A model generated the notes under the pieces. It worked only from the letters and a program-made list of their open reading frames with translations, was not told the origin of the DNA and searched no databases. The position numbers and the translations under genes are program-made. From the NCBI GenBank assembly GCA_949752735.1, contig OX457036.1, positions 86,125,987 to 86,189,986 of the forward strand: 64,000 nt of DNA, given 5' to 3'. The stretch is from Lumbricus terrestris. Lineage: Eukaryota > Annelida > Clitellata > Crassiclitellata > Lumbricidae. This document shows, one piece after another, positions 53,301 through 63,990 of this stretch (position 1 is its first letter; each line of letters opens with the position of its first letter).

Positions 53301-56300
53301 GCTTTTGACACAAGTGAGAACTCGCATTAAAGCGTCCAGAAATGATTTAGTTTACAGTTCTCCGAGAAGCGTGTTTCGGTAATTCAATTCAATTCAATAT
53401 TTCGTTTACTCCAAACTTCAGGGTGGCAGAGCGCTTGTGGCGCGATGGTGTAGTGGTGGCGTCGTTGCCTTGAAGCCGGAAGGTTCGAGGTTCGAATCCA
53501 CCTCAAGTCGTCGCGTAGGGACCTTGGGCAAGTCCTTCACTCGTAATTGCTCAGCGCTTCGGCGTGAAACTCCGATGCAGTGTCCGCGCTGCAGTCGGGA
53601 GCGCCTCTGAGTAGTGTGCTTGAAGGGGCGCTATAACAAGTGCACATACGTACATACATACATAGAGTCTATATATTATGCCAACTCTTTCAATTAAGGT
53701 ATTGAAGTATGTTGAAAAAGTCGATTTTACATCATTTTGACACGAGATCTCTATTTGATCGATACAGCAAAATCGGTTTTACGGCAGTACATCGGATGTT
53801 ATAAAGACAACAAAACCCAAGCAATGGAAATGAAGTTCTCTTGGGAGCATGCAGGAAACAACACGATAGAATCCTGTTCAAGACACTGTGCTTCCCATAA
53901 CTACACGTATGCTGGACTGCAAGTAGGCTGAAATTAAAATACACTTTACGAACATATTTACACATTTTACTCATGCCCAGATGCTCGTAATAGTGAGGAG
54001 GTTAAGGTCCAAAAACGCAGTGCATTGTGCATCTTGTGGATAAAAGCAACAAATTTTTACAGCTTCAAGATAAACATATTTTAAAACTTTTCAGCTAGCT
54101 GCATCAAAAAATTCACATGGGAACATACTTAAACAGAAGGTTGAAAGTATGCTAAAAATGCACATGCTCTAGAGTAGATACACAGCTCTAAACTGCACCT
54201 AGATGCAGAATATGCGGTCTTTTGACACCATGAAACATTACTGATCTGATTTAAACATTACACATTGTGGAACAATTCATATAGAACAAGTATACTATGA
54301 AAGTATGCTAAAAATTAACATTCCAGAGATGATACGCAACTATTTATTGCACTAATATGCACAATATGTGGTCTGTTGACAACATGAAGCATTACTAATC
54401 AGATTCAAACATTACACAGTGTTGGACAATTGATATAGCACAGATATACTATGAAAGTATGCTAAAAATTCACATTTCCAGAGCCGATACGCATCTCTTT
54501 ATGCACATAGATGTAAAATATGTGGTCTTTTGACAACATGACACATTACTAATCTAATTAAAACATTACACATATGCACACATATGTGGGACAATTGATA
54601 TAGCACAAGTATACTATGAAAGTATGCTAAAAATTAACATTTCCAGAGCCGATACGCATCTCTTTATGCACATAGATGTAGAATATGTGGTCTTTTGACA
54701 ACATGAAACATTACTAATCTAATTAAAACATTACACATATGCACACATATGTGGGACAATTGATAGAGCACAAGTATACTATGAAAGTATGCTAAAAATT
54801 CACATTTCAAGAGCCGATTCACAACTCTTTATGTACATAGATGTAGAATATGTGGTATTTTGACAACATGAAACATTACTAATCTAATTAAAACATTACA
54901 CATATGCACACATATGTGGGACAATTGATATAGCACAAGTATACTGTGAAAGTATGCTAAAAATTCACATTTCCAGAGCCGATACGCATCTCTTTATGCA
55001 CATAGATGTAGAATATGTGGTCTTTTGACAACATGAAACATTACTAATCTAATTAAAACATTACACATATGCACACATATGTGGGACAATTGATAGAGCA
55101 CAAGTATACTATGAAAGTATGCTAAAAATTCACATTTCAAGAGCCGATTCACAACTCTTTATGTACATAGATGTAGAATATGTGGTCTTTTGACAACATG
55201 ACACATTACTAATATGAAATAAACATTGCACATATGCATACTTGTGTGGGACAATTGATATATAACTCAGTATACTATGAAAATATGCTAAAACTGCACA
55301 TACCCAGAGCCGAAATGCAACTCCATATAACACTTAGATGCAGAATATGTGGTCTTTAGATAACATGAAAAATTACTAATTAGTAAAATTTCAGATTAAT
55401 CTGATTCAAACATTACACATTTTGATGTAGCTCCAGTATACCATTTAAGTATGCTAAAACTGCACTTTCCAGAGCCAATATGCAACTCCATATTGCACTT
55501 AGATGCAGAATATGTGATCTTATGACAACATGAACATTACAATTTTCGGTTGCAACATGGTCATGTGGGGTAGCACAATGTTTGACACACCAAAACATAT
55601 GGCTTGAAGAGTACTTTCAGCAGATACCAAATACTAATATCCGCATGCTTCCATCATGGAAGACATAACAACAAAATAATGTCACAAATAGGCACCATGT
55701 CGACATTCCAATTGTAAAACAGGACTTTTTTCATCTGGAAATTTTCCTATAAAAATGCATGCTGGCATCACAAGTTTTAGAAAATATTTTATTTACATTT
55801 TGTATCACTAGTAATTAAATTCAGCTTAAATATGCTGTCATTTATTTCTATCACTATTTTCACAATGTCAAAGTGTTTTCTCTGCAAAGAGTGTCCAGTT
55901 ATTCACGATCTGCCCGTAGGTTGTCTCATAAGATCATTGATAAAAATTTCTGGTCATTTGGTATGAAGAACTGGAACGTTTGAAGTGTCTAAAGTGAAAA
56001 ACTGACTGAGGTATGTGGGCTGCTAAAGTTGGATGGGTAGAACAGAAAGTATGTGAAGTTGTATCTGGGTAATTTATGACATTTTCACACTTCTTCAATA
56101 ACTTTTGATCTACAGCAGCTAAACACATTTGCTTTTCAGTTTTGAGTTCAGGAATTGGCAAGACAGGCAATGTCCTTAAAGCTTGATTCCAAACATATCT
56201 AGCCTGATACCCAGAATGCTTGAGATGTCACACAATGCATCTTGCCTTGGTGGAATGTTCTCAATTGTTTTACCTTTTCATGCAATACTTCCTGACAAGT

Positions 56301-59300
56301 TCTTTTGCTCCAGCCAACTAAGGCTGAAACTGCGTCACAGATAATGAATGCATTGAACATGGGTCATCATGCAAAGGCTAGTTCTGGACTCAAAATTCAA
56401 GTAACTTCATGAGCAGCAATGCGTTGACGCTGAGACCATGCCCCTATTGTCACCAAAAATTTGTGACACTATTTTTCTGCTGGAGCAACAACATCAGTAT
56501 CAGTAGTCTTGAGCAACATGAATTTTTGTGATTCCGAGCTTGAAACAAATCCCTACATTCATGATTTAATAACTTTACTAGATCCCATTCTCTGACCATA
56601 TACAATACAAAGTTCTTGCTTTGGTTTTTATGTCGCAATTGGGTCTTTCTCCGAAGCATCTTTGTGATTTCATGCTGCGTCTTCTCTCTGCCACACCACT
56701 GGGTTTTCTCATATCCTCTGATCCGCCTGACTTATTATTTTGTTCCTCCTGTTTGCCCTGGCTCAATCCAGTTGCTTTGCCTGCACAGGTGCCTCTCTGT
56801 AGAATGGAATTCCACCATCAGTTTGCTCCACCTTTTTGCTCAACAGCAACTTTATTTTGGCACACATTAGCACACAGGGTAATCTATCACTTTAGTGTCC
56901 TAAAAGTTATTCATCATTGAGTGGGTTGTAGCGTTGGATGCAGACAAGTAGGATTGACGAAAAGATTTCTCACTAAACAGAAGTTGGATTGATGAAAAAT
57001 GTTTACTTAAATAGAAGTGGGATAAATGAAAAAATTCTTGCTGAAATTAAAGCTGGATTGATTAACAATAGATTTTATTTAAATATAGATTGACAAGAAG
57101 TAATTGTTGTTGCCCAAATAAAAGCAATACTGATTTTAAAATAAATTCTTGCCTTGATGAAACTTATGGAAGCTAGATCAGTGAAAATGGTAATCATGCA
57201 GACAAAGGCCCTGTTCAAGCAAGCGGTATAGCCACCCAAGAAATTGCTAAAATAGACTGCTGTGAGTGAGTGCTTTCTCTGAAGCATCATTGTGATCTCA
57301 TGCTTCGTCTCCTCTCTGCCACACCACTGGTCCTCTCAGATCCTCTGATCCTCCTCATGATGCAATGCATTAAGTAAGTAAGCAATCAACACAACAAATT
57401 AACACAATTTCTAAGTAAGTAAATAGGACAATTCATTTTAGTGTGCGTGTTTACCTATTAACTTAGGTAATTGGGTAGTTTAGCGTCCCAAATTATTTTG
57501 ACCATTTCTTTGCAACAGTAACTGAAAGACATATACAATAACACATATTTAATTGAGGAAATCATAAAATGTGTGCTTGAAAACCGCAAGGAAGTCCCAA
57601 ACGGGGTAACTCTCGCGTAGAAATGGAAGCTGGATGAGGATTTCTTATGGCTAAAATGGTAGCTGGATTGATGAAAAAACGCTACAGAGATGGAAGCTGG
57701 ATCAAGGTTCTGTAATAGTAGTTGAAATAGAAGCTAGATAAAAGTTTTCATAGATCTGAAATAGAAGCTGGATTCACGAATAGAACGATAAGGAAGTGGA
57801 AGCTGGATGAATGTTTTTATAGATCTAAAAAATAGAAGCTGGATTTATGAAAAGAACGATAAAGAAATGGAAGCTGATGAAGGTTCCAGTTTTGATAAAA
57901 TAGAAGCTGGATTGACGAGAAATTCCAAGCCTCAGCAATAACCTGAATAATTTGGGACGCTAAACTACCCAATTACCTTAACTTAACCATTTTACTTGGG
58001 ATTTCGCGCTAATTACTTAATGAGAGAATTGAATCATGGGATGCAGCTGATAAGTCGCAGCGCTCTATTTTAGCGATTTCTTGGGCGGCCATAATGTTTA
58101 CATGGACAGGACCGTAGTCTGCAAAATTACCATGAAAAGTATTCATGCCAAAACAGAAGTAGGATTGATGGAAAAATACTTATGCTGCGATAGGCGAACA
58201 ATTTATAACGCTATTTAAGCGATAGATTTCCCGCACACTGCGTCCAATTAACTGGCAAGTCGATTAAAAGCACTGCTTAGACATCGCTATGTTATCCAAA
58301 TTCTAACCTTCCAAACATAAATTTCAAATGCATGCAAATTTACATAATCCTTGTTCAAAAATATTAATGTTCTTGCGCACAATACGAGCGAAAACAACTT
58401 TAATTGATTTTTAATCCCGTTTATCGTTCATTATTTTTATTATGAAACTAGTCTACAAGCTTAGCCATCGCACAACGTTGGCTCTGTAGAGTGAATATAG
58501 CCCAATAAATTCGCCCAAATGGTCGATCTAACAGCAAAATTGACCGAATTTTTCGGACATTTCACTAATTTTTTTAGTTATGTTCCAGATCGAATTAATT
58601 GATGCCGCAAGCTGAAAAGTCTTAAAATATGTTTTTCTTCAATACAAAAAAGTTTGTTGCTTTTATCCACAGTTTGCACAATGCACGAGCTTAACGTCCT
58701 CACTATAAAGTGAGACCGACAAAAGAACGCCGACAAAAAGAGCGCCAGACAGCAGGGCGCCCTACAAAATAGCGCTGACACATTTGAGTGAACGACAGTT
58801 TAATTTCTTACACGAAATGCACTGATAAAATATTCTGCTAAATATAATTCGATATTGTCAATAATATAACATAATAGACTATAATATAATAGCCAACCTC
58901 TAATTATAGGGCCCTATCAATTAATCAGCAACATATACAATGCATAATTGCATATAGTCTACCGTAGGGTAAAACGGCAGTTGAGGTTGGTATCATAGTT
59001 GCTGGGTAGTTTAGACTGGCAATTATTTTGCAGTAGGTGCAGTGCAGATGCTATTTAGGCCTAAGCAAAAAAATTATTTTCATAAATCCAACTTCTATTT
59101 ATGTAAGAAATTATTTTTCTCTATTCGTCTTCTGTTTAGGTAAAAAAAATAGTCCTATCCATCCAGCTTCTATTTAGGCAAAGAATTATTTCCGTCTAGG
59201 CCTATCAAAATTTTAATTATCAAAAATAAATAAATTATCCTGCTTCTATTTAGGCAAAGAATTATTTTCCTCTATCCAACTTCTATTTGACTCATTGAGC

Positions 59301-62300
59301 AAGGAATTATTTTCATCAATACAATAGAGACTACAAATAATGCATATTATGCGTTTTATATCATTAACATAATTTATCAACTCGAAGCAGTGCTTGTTAT
59401 CTTAGTGAAAAAAATTCAAAATACATTATTAATGCGCTGCCGAAAATAATGACTAGACATCATTTGAGATATTATATTATTGTAAACAATCTAAAACAGA
59501 ATATTTTCTCAGCGCATTTCATGTAAAAAATTCGACTATCATTCGTTCAAATTTGTCAGCGCTCTTTTGTCGGGTGCTCTTATGTCGATGCTCTTTTGTC
59601 GGCGCTCCTTTGTCGGGCGCTCTTTTGTCGGACGCTCTTCTGCTGGGCGCTCTTTATCGGCGCTCTTTTGACGGGTCACCAAGCGTATTTGCCAATAGTT
59701 GCAATGGATGCTATTGACTTTAATATTTTCCTGAAGTTAAAAATATCGTCAATTAGGCCTATTGACTTTAACATTTTTAACTTTTCTAAAAAAAATTCGT
59801 CAATCATTGACAATATTTTTTACTTCAGGAAAATAGTTTGTTACTCAACAAAGAATTGATTTTAAGTTGAAAACATGAAGTGTATTTGTTCTATGTGCCT
59901 GTGCAATTTGCCATTTTAAAGCACCTTTTGAAAAGCAATTTGCGATATCAGGAATTTTGGATAGTCCTATTTGATTTGACGATATATAGGCTATGCCTAC
60001 CATACTCAATGACTCATGCAGCCTTCTTGTAGGCTTAAAGCTTTCGCGCTTTATTCAATGTTGAACAAAAGCTTAGTGTAAACAATGGGTAGGCTACCTG
60101 GCATTTCCTGTATTTGGTGTCATTTGAGTGCTATCAATTCTGACTTTTTAAAACTTAAATAGTTTTAGATTCTTTTCAAATTATCGCCGAAATTCAGACA
60201 TGTGCGAGCCAGCTACGCTGCTACAGGGTAGATTTCCACAATTCAGTTGAGTTGTGTCCAGGACGTTAACCCACTTCCAATAGGCCCAATTAAACCACAT
60301 TTAAGGTTCATTGTGAATTAGATTAACTATTTAGCGTAGGTTAGAACGAACAAATCTGAATCCGCGCTAGCCGTTTGCAATTAGAGTTATTGTATAAACT
60401 GATTTAATTTGATTTTTGTAGTACAGTCGCGATTGCTTCTGTGGAAATTCCTACGACAGATACGGTCCGTTGCCCGAATCCAGCTGCGATTACACGTGTT
60501 CTGGTAATCACAGTCAAATATGTGGTGGAAACTGGGCAAACAGCGTGTATGAAGGTTAGTTCATAATTAGTACAACTCTGTTAGAAATGATTCACGCTCA
60601 CCTACAAATTGGCAATGTTAAGCCATTTAAACGAATTTACTAATCAGCATTAGAATAGGCTATTGCGCGCTCTTTTTCAGCCTGCGTAACTCAGTCAACT
60701 AACAACAGTATACAGTATGCCTACTGTAGCCTACTGCCGTTTTATTTTCTTAGTAGGCCTAGGGTAAATTTCACTTTAGATAGGCCTTAGGCTAAATCAA
60801 ATTTCGAAATCCTCTGAATCAACAGTTTTATTATTATAATTTATCGGCTATGCTTACCATACTCAATGACTCGTGCGTAATTATTAATAGGGTATATTGT
60901 TTTGGTTCACATAACTCTGTTGTCAAGAAGGCTACAAATGAGCGAATTATAAATTACTAACTTTGTGTTGGGACGGTGGTATCCACTCACCACCATAGGC
61001 GGAGAAGTTGGGTGGGACGAACGAACGGCCGAAGGACATTTTGGGCGGACGGCTGAGTCACCAACCGACGACATTTTTCATTTTCATCGACGAAATTTTC
61101 TGACGACCTTTTTTTTAGTCATTTCGTATAAATTTTCTAGAAAATATACCTTTTTTCCCTGCCCAAAAGTTGATGACATTTTTTTAATTTCGTCATTTGC
61201 TCGAAAATCTCTTCTTGCAACGTTATTTTAACGTCACCAGTGTATATGTATCAAATGTGCATGTCCTAGCACTTGACCGTTAGGGGGACAAGTGCATTGA
61301 CGGTCCCTCAAGTTGCCTCAACACAAATATTGAGAGGGTCCGTCCCCCCGTCCCCCTCTAAGTCTCCGCCCATGGTCACCACTCACCACCACATTAAGCT
61401 CTATACAAAGTTACAGACGCCTAAATTACCAAAACAGGCACATGTGCAAAACATTCGAGGTCAGAATATTGTACTTACTATGTCTTATCTCCAATAGTGC
61501 TTTATGTTTTTCAGTGAACGACATATTATGGTGCTCAAGGGACTCAGACTGCAAACAGAATGAGGCGTGCAACGTTATTGACTTAAAGTACGCGAATGTT
61601 TCACGATGTCGATGTCAAGATGGTTTCCAAAGAACTAAAAAAATGGGACCTTTGCACAGGTAAGCTATTATAGTTGGCCTATGTGCGTGAGAGTCTAGGG
61701 ATAGCTTATTGAATTGCCCATCCAGTGGGCGGAAGTTCATATTCCGGTCAGTTAAAAAGTTTGTTTCCGGTAGCATTTGAGTTTCTATCCAATCACCTGC
61801 TATGTAATAATAATATATTATAATGAAAATAGTCCTACATATTACACATGTCATGTCATCTGCCATTATAATAGTATAAATATGCCCAGGCATGGTAGTA
61901 GGCCTACAGTAGGCCTAACTGGCAAAACTAGAGATGAGTTAATGAATATTCAGCTGTATCGCATCAATGTTTCAATTGTTTTATTTTTAAGCGCCATCGG
62001 CAGTTCATACTTCGACCGGATCAATTCTATGGAAAAGCCATCATATTGAACAGAGAACAGAGACTTCAATATGATGGCTTTTCCATAGAATTGATCCGAT
62101 CGAAGCCGATGCTTGCTTAAGACCAAATCGTGCCTGAAGAGTTAGACTCCTGTAAGGGTTAATGTGCGCAGTTTTCATTCTAAATTTTATTACAGCGCCT
62201 CTTCAGGGCGACTACTCAGCACCGCGAAAATGCTTCGGTTAGAATCCCAAGTATATAGCAGGCGCAGCTATCGGAAGCCCATTTCAGGTCATCGGGACCG

Positions 62301-63148
62301 TCACGGAAAAGCCCCGATTCTGCATTGTTGAAGTTTGTGCAAACGGAAAATTTTATTTGTATTATGACAAACTCCAATGCATGACACATAGGCCTATGCT
62401 ACTTCTTAATTTACTGCAGATGTCGACGAATGCCAAGCGGGAGCATCATCGTGTAATACAACATCAGAAAACTGCTTTAATAGCGTTGGAAGTTACAGAT
62501 GTGATTGTAAGGATGGATTCGTTAACATTTCTTGGAAATGTGAAGGTTGGTAGACGGGTTCATCACTTCTTAGACTAGGCAACGATGTAGCCTATGCAGC
62601 GAACAACTTCAGTACATTCTATGCAACTTGTACAGATTGACAATCCATGTCTATTGTACTCTATGTGGCTACGGTTTGGCCTAAAATCATAAATTTAAAT
62701 TAGGCCTATTTCTTTTTAGCTATAAAGATGCATATAATATACATCGTATAATATTTATATACAGCCTAAATATATATGGCAATCACAAGTTCGCATAGAC
62801 AGATTGTTTTATCGACATGGAATTGCAATAGCACAACTGATCCATATTACCAAATGTAGGATATGTAGGCCTATAGGATAAAAACTTCCATAACTATATG
62901 ACAGCTATATGATAACTATAGGATAGCTATTATTACCAGCACCAAATCTGGCAGTTCATATGAATGATCCAGCCACATAGTAACTTTCCGTATTCCAGTA
63001 CTCTTAGTTAAATAATTAATTCTTAATTTTAAATATTTTAGATATAGATGAATGCAGAAACGATCTCCTTTTGTGCAATAGAGAAAACAAATTTTGCAAA
63101 AACACACCCGGGAGTTACACATGTCAGTGTAAGCTAGGATATGAATAC
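50241..63148 (+). CDS. Gene B: WSC-WSC-EGF receptor, tandem paralogue of gene A (3' end outside or broken)
   Basis: Exons 50241-50313 (signal peptide), 50834-50973 plus 51267-51411 (WSC 1), 53768-53922 plus 60422-60554 (WSC 2), 61515-61659 (EGF), 62420-62545 (cbEGF) and 63042 to about 63148 (cbEGF, interrupted). WSC domains are split phase 1-0-1 and EGF exons are 1-1, the symmetrical modules expected from exon shuffling. The order of EGF subtypes equals gene A. The EGF exon has one extra A in a run of seven (61637-61643), shifting the frame before the sixth cysteine, and the third EGF exon loses its last third. TM and tail exons are not in the window. It is either a decaying copy or affected by sequence errors. 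Confidence 0.7.
50834..50973 (+). CDS. Gene B exon 2: WSC domain 1, first half
   Basis: Acceptor CATTAAAATTAG, 140 bases, phase 1 in, phase 0 out. [19 protein letters not shown], then [12 protein letters not shown] and YSIIQ|GTATTT. The Y-V-G-C-F and CV.KC spacing is the start of a WSC domain. Confidence 0.88.
51267..51411 (+). CDS. Gene B exon 3: WSC domain 1, second half
   Basis: Acceptor GATTTTGAAG, 145 bases, phase 0 in, phase 1 out. [20 protein letters not shown], then [14 protein letters not shown] and a short IYVVYI end. The C.CGN...C..PC.GN..Q.CGG pattern completes the WSC domain begun at 50834. Donor ATAG|GTAAGC. Confidence 0.9.
51516..51808 (-). mobile_element. tRNA-derived SINE, minus strand
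   Basis: Read in reverse: GGCCTAGTTAGCTACACCGG (tRNA-like head with A box), GCGGTTCAAGCCCCGGGC (B box), ACCTTGGGCAAGTTGCTTAC in the body and a (CAT)n tail at 51520-51540. It lies in the intron after WSC 1. Confidence 0.75.
51809..52650 (-). pseudogene. Rearranged fragments of a CR1/Jockey-like LINE reverse transcriptase
   Basis: A minus-strand frame at 52058-51801 reads [20 protein letters not shown], the RT 'SSGPDGI' entry motif. A second frame at 52609-52325 reads [31 protein letters not shown] and [20 protein letters not shown], from the C-terminal RT and thumb part. On the minus strand the C-terminal piece precedes the N-terminal piece, so the element is permuted as well as truncated. 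A perfect 16-bp palindrome (52577-52610) marks its upstream edge. Confidence 0.75.
52577..52610. repeat. Perfect 16-bp inverted repeat with 2-base spacer
   Basis: CAAAATTGCCTCAGAC, AA, GTCTGAGGCAATTTTG. The right arm encodes the conserved SEAI segment of the LINE on the minus strand; the left arm is its mirror duplicate. Confidence 0.9.
52650..53427. other. Gene B intron, hAT-end fragment and unassigned sequence
   Basis: GGGTCGCCACTACAAAAAGT then TTTGAGAACCGCTGCTCTA (52669-52707) resembles one terminus of a hAT (Charlie-like) element. Its partner was not found. The rest is AT-rich without recognised features. Confidence 0.45.
53428..53667 (+). mobile_element. tRNA-derived SINE
   Basis: GGCGCGATGGTGTAGTGGTG (A box), GGTTCGAGGTTCGAATCCAC (B box), GGACCTTGGGCAAGTCCTTC in the body, GTCGGGAGCGCCTCTGAGTA, and the tail GGGGCGCTATAACAAGTGCA followed by (CATA). 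Same family as 40817-41045 and about 100 bases upstream of the WSC exon. Confidence 0.85.
53768..53922 (+). CDS. Gene B exon 4: WSC domain 2, first half
   Basis: Acceptor TCGATACAG, 155 bases, phase 1 in, phase 0 out. [20 protein letters not shown], then [34 protein letters not shown] and YAGLQ are the standard beginning and exon-junction point of WSC domains. An alternative acceptor at GGCAG (53787) would break the phase. Confidence 0.9.
54000..55565. repeat. ~164-bp tandem satellite with dimeric higher-order structure
   Basis: Roughly nine units contain ACTATGAAAGTATGCTAAAA and AGAATATGTGGTCTTTTGAC. Starts near 54447, 54611, 54776, 54943 and 55106 give a period of 162-167. Units alternate between a CCAGAGCCGATACGCATCTC form and a CAAGAGCCGATTCACAACTC form (54630 and 54965 against 54800 and 55135). 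This indicates a ~329-bp dimer that was itself amplified. Outer units are more diverged. Confidence 0.92.
55566..57457. other. Gene B intron, repetitive but unassigned
   Basis: The block TTTCTCCGAAGCATCTTTGT...CACCACTGG at 56645-56705 is repeated in diverged form at 57272-57330. On the minus strand it gives [16 protein letters not shown], a plausible fragment of a degenerate mobile-element ORF, but no family is recognised. 56935-57075 contains (A)GAAGTTGGATTGATGAAAAA units related to those at 57630-57920 and 59080-59300. Confidence 0.45.
57466..57977. mobile_element. hAT-like MITE with minisatellite interior
   Basis: Perfect inverted ends (GGTAATTGGGTAGTTTAGCG and its complement, about 32 bases) flanked by TTAACTTA (57458-57465, 57978-57985). 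The interior is built of short GATAGAAGCTGGATTGATGA-like repeats. Non-coding. Confidence 0.93.
58710..59684. mobile_element. Element with inverted GTCGGCGCTCTTTT minisatellite ends
   Basis: The left part (58716-58790) has units of CCGACAAAAGAGCGC type, and the right part (59553-59684) has GTCGGCGCTCTTTT units in the opposite orientation. The outer ends GTGAGACCGACAAAAGAACG and GGTGACCCGTCAAAAGAGCG correspond as inverted repeats. No unambiguous target duplication was found. It has the same architecture as 7481-9210 but an unrelated unit. Confidence 0.6.
58980..59320. repeat. Minisatellite-like CCAGCTTCTATTTAGGCAAA units
   Basis: Five or six degenerate units of about 35-50 bases (ATCCAACTTCTATTTATG, ATCCAGCTTCTATTTAGG, ATCCTGCTTCTATTTAGG). 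They are the reverse-orientation relatives of the interior of the 57466 MITE, with a partial GGTAGTTTAG end at about 59003. Confidence 0.7.
59690..60420. other. Gene B intron, no recognised feature
   Basis: AT-rich sequence before the WSC second-half exon; nothing structured noticed. Confidence 0.4.
60422..60554 (+). CDS. Gene B exon 5: WSC domain 2, second half
   Basis: Acceptor GATTTTTGTAG, 133 bases, phase 0 in, phase 1 out. [20 protein letters not shown], then [20 protein letters not shown] and SVYE, donor G|GTTAGT. It completes the domain begun at 53768 across a 6.5-kb intron. Paralogous to 23617-23749 of gene A. Confidence 0.9.
60991..61378. mobile_element. hAT-like MITE
   Basis: Direct repeat CCACTCAC (60983-60990, 61379-61386). 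The ends CACCATAGGCGGAGA and, from the right, TGACCATGGGCGGAGA are inverted. Interior has ACGACCTTTTTTTTAGTCAT-like words shared with 7965-8337 and 45865-46138. The exact first and last bases are uncertain by a few positions. Confidence 0.75.
61515..61659 (+). CDS. Gene B exon 6: EGF domain with +1 frameshift
   Basis: Acceptor ATGTTTTTCAG, donor [29 protein letters not shown], then [14 protein letters not shown]. The exon is 145 bases against 144 in gene A; with six instead of seven A at 61637-61643 it would continue to the sixth cysteine in phase 1. As for gene A, the frame is open upstream to an ATG (61442) with a hydrophobic leader. Confidence 0.8.
61660..62410. other. Gene B intron with a local inverted repeat
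   Basis: At 62014-62102, CTTCGACCGGATCAATTCTA followed by TGGAAAAGCCATCATATTGA is mirrored by TCAATATGATGGCTTTTCCA then TAGAATTGATCCGATCGAAG, a long near-perfect hairpin of about 40-base arms. Part of the arm matches gene A intron sequence at 37111-37155, so one arm is ancestral and the other a fold-back duplication. Confidence 0.7.
62420..62545 (+). CDS. Gene B exon 7: calcium-binding EGF
   Basis: Acceptor TTTACTGCAG, 126 bases, phase 1-1. [19 protein letters not shown], then [15 protein letters not shown] and SWKCEG. The conserved Gly before Lys-Cys is replaced by Trp (SWKC against SGKC or SGRC in gene A). Donor GAAG|GTTGGT. Confidence 0.88.
62546..63040. other. Gene B intron, no recognised feature
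   Basis: AT-rich intron between the two cbEGF exons; nothing structured noticed. Confidence 0.4.
63042..63148 (+). pseudogene. Gene B exon 8: calcium-binding EGF, 3' end missing
   Basis: Acceptor [29 protein letters not shown], then [17 protein letters not shown]. Similarity to gene A exon 39114-39242 stops exactly after GAATACA, where ...ATTATTGGAAACTGTACAG with the sixth cysteine and donor should follow. No continuation is found to the window end. An insertion whose other edge lies beyond 64000, or a deletion, is the likely cause. Confidence 0.75.
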
Positions 63149-63635
63149 AGTCCTGTTCTCGCCAATAGACACTCCATAGAGCCTAGTTCGACCATGGCCC
63201 AAGCCCAAATCTGCCTCTAATCCTTCAAGAATGAAGCTTGGTTAGATCATGGTTGATGATAATTAAGGCGATAATTAGCGGTGAAGACTCCGCCTACAGA
63301 TCATTAGTTCAATCGTTAACGACGCTGTCGGCTATGGGGGGTCCACAGCTCTCTCAGATAATTTTAATTAATAGAACGTAGTGTGAACCAGATGACCTCT
63401 GCTGCTGTAGACTGCTTCTGTATATACATAGTTTGCTCCTACAACAGACTGTCTTCACACGTATAATGTATCTTAGTATTTTCAAAGCGACTTCTCTGGG
63501 AAGCGCTCCCTGCCCGAAATACTCCACAAAGAAACTGTTGAGAGAAAGAAGGATGGAAAAAGACAGTCCAACGGAAGAGGGAATTCAAAATATATGCCAC
63601 ACGTACATCATACATAATACACCAAATAGCACATA
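63149..63635. other. Unassigned sequence replacing the exon end
   Basis: Begins TCCTGTTCTCGCCAATAGAC. No ORF, tRNA-like box or TIR partner is recognised in the window. Confidence 0.4.
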
Positions 63636-63990
63636 TACATACATACATACATACATACATACATACATACATACATACATACATACATACATACATACAT
63701 ACATACATACATACATACATACATGCATGCATGCCTACATACATACATACATACATACATACATACATACATACATACATACATACATACATACATACAT
63801 ACATACATACACACATACACACATACACACAAACATACAAACATACATACATACATACATACATACATACATACATACATACATACATACATACATACAT
63901 ACATACATACATAAAGGCATACGTGCATGTATACATATATGCAAACATACAAACATTCATACATGCAAACAAACATACATACACACAGAT
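63636..63990. repeat. (CATA)n microsatellite
   Basis: About 280 bases of pure CATA with a GCATGCATGCC interruption at 63724 and CACATACA variants from 63810. Long Tyr/Val/Cys/Met and His/Thr/Tyr/Ile frames are artefacts. Confidence 0.97.
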
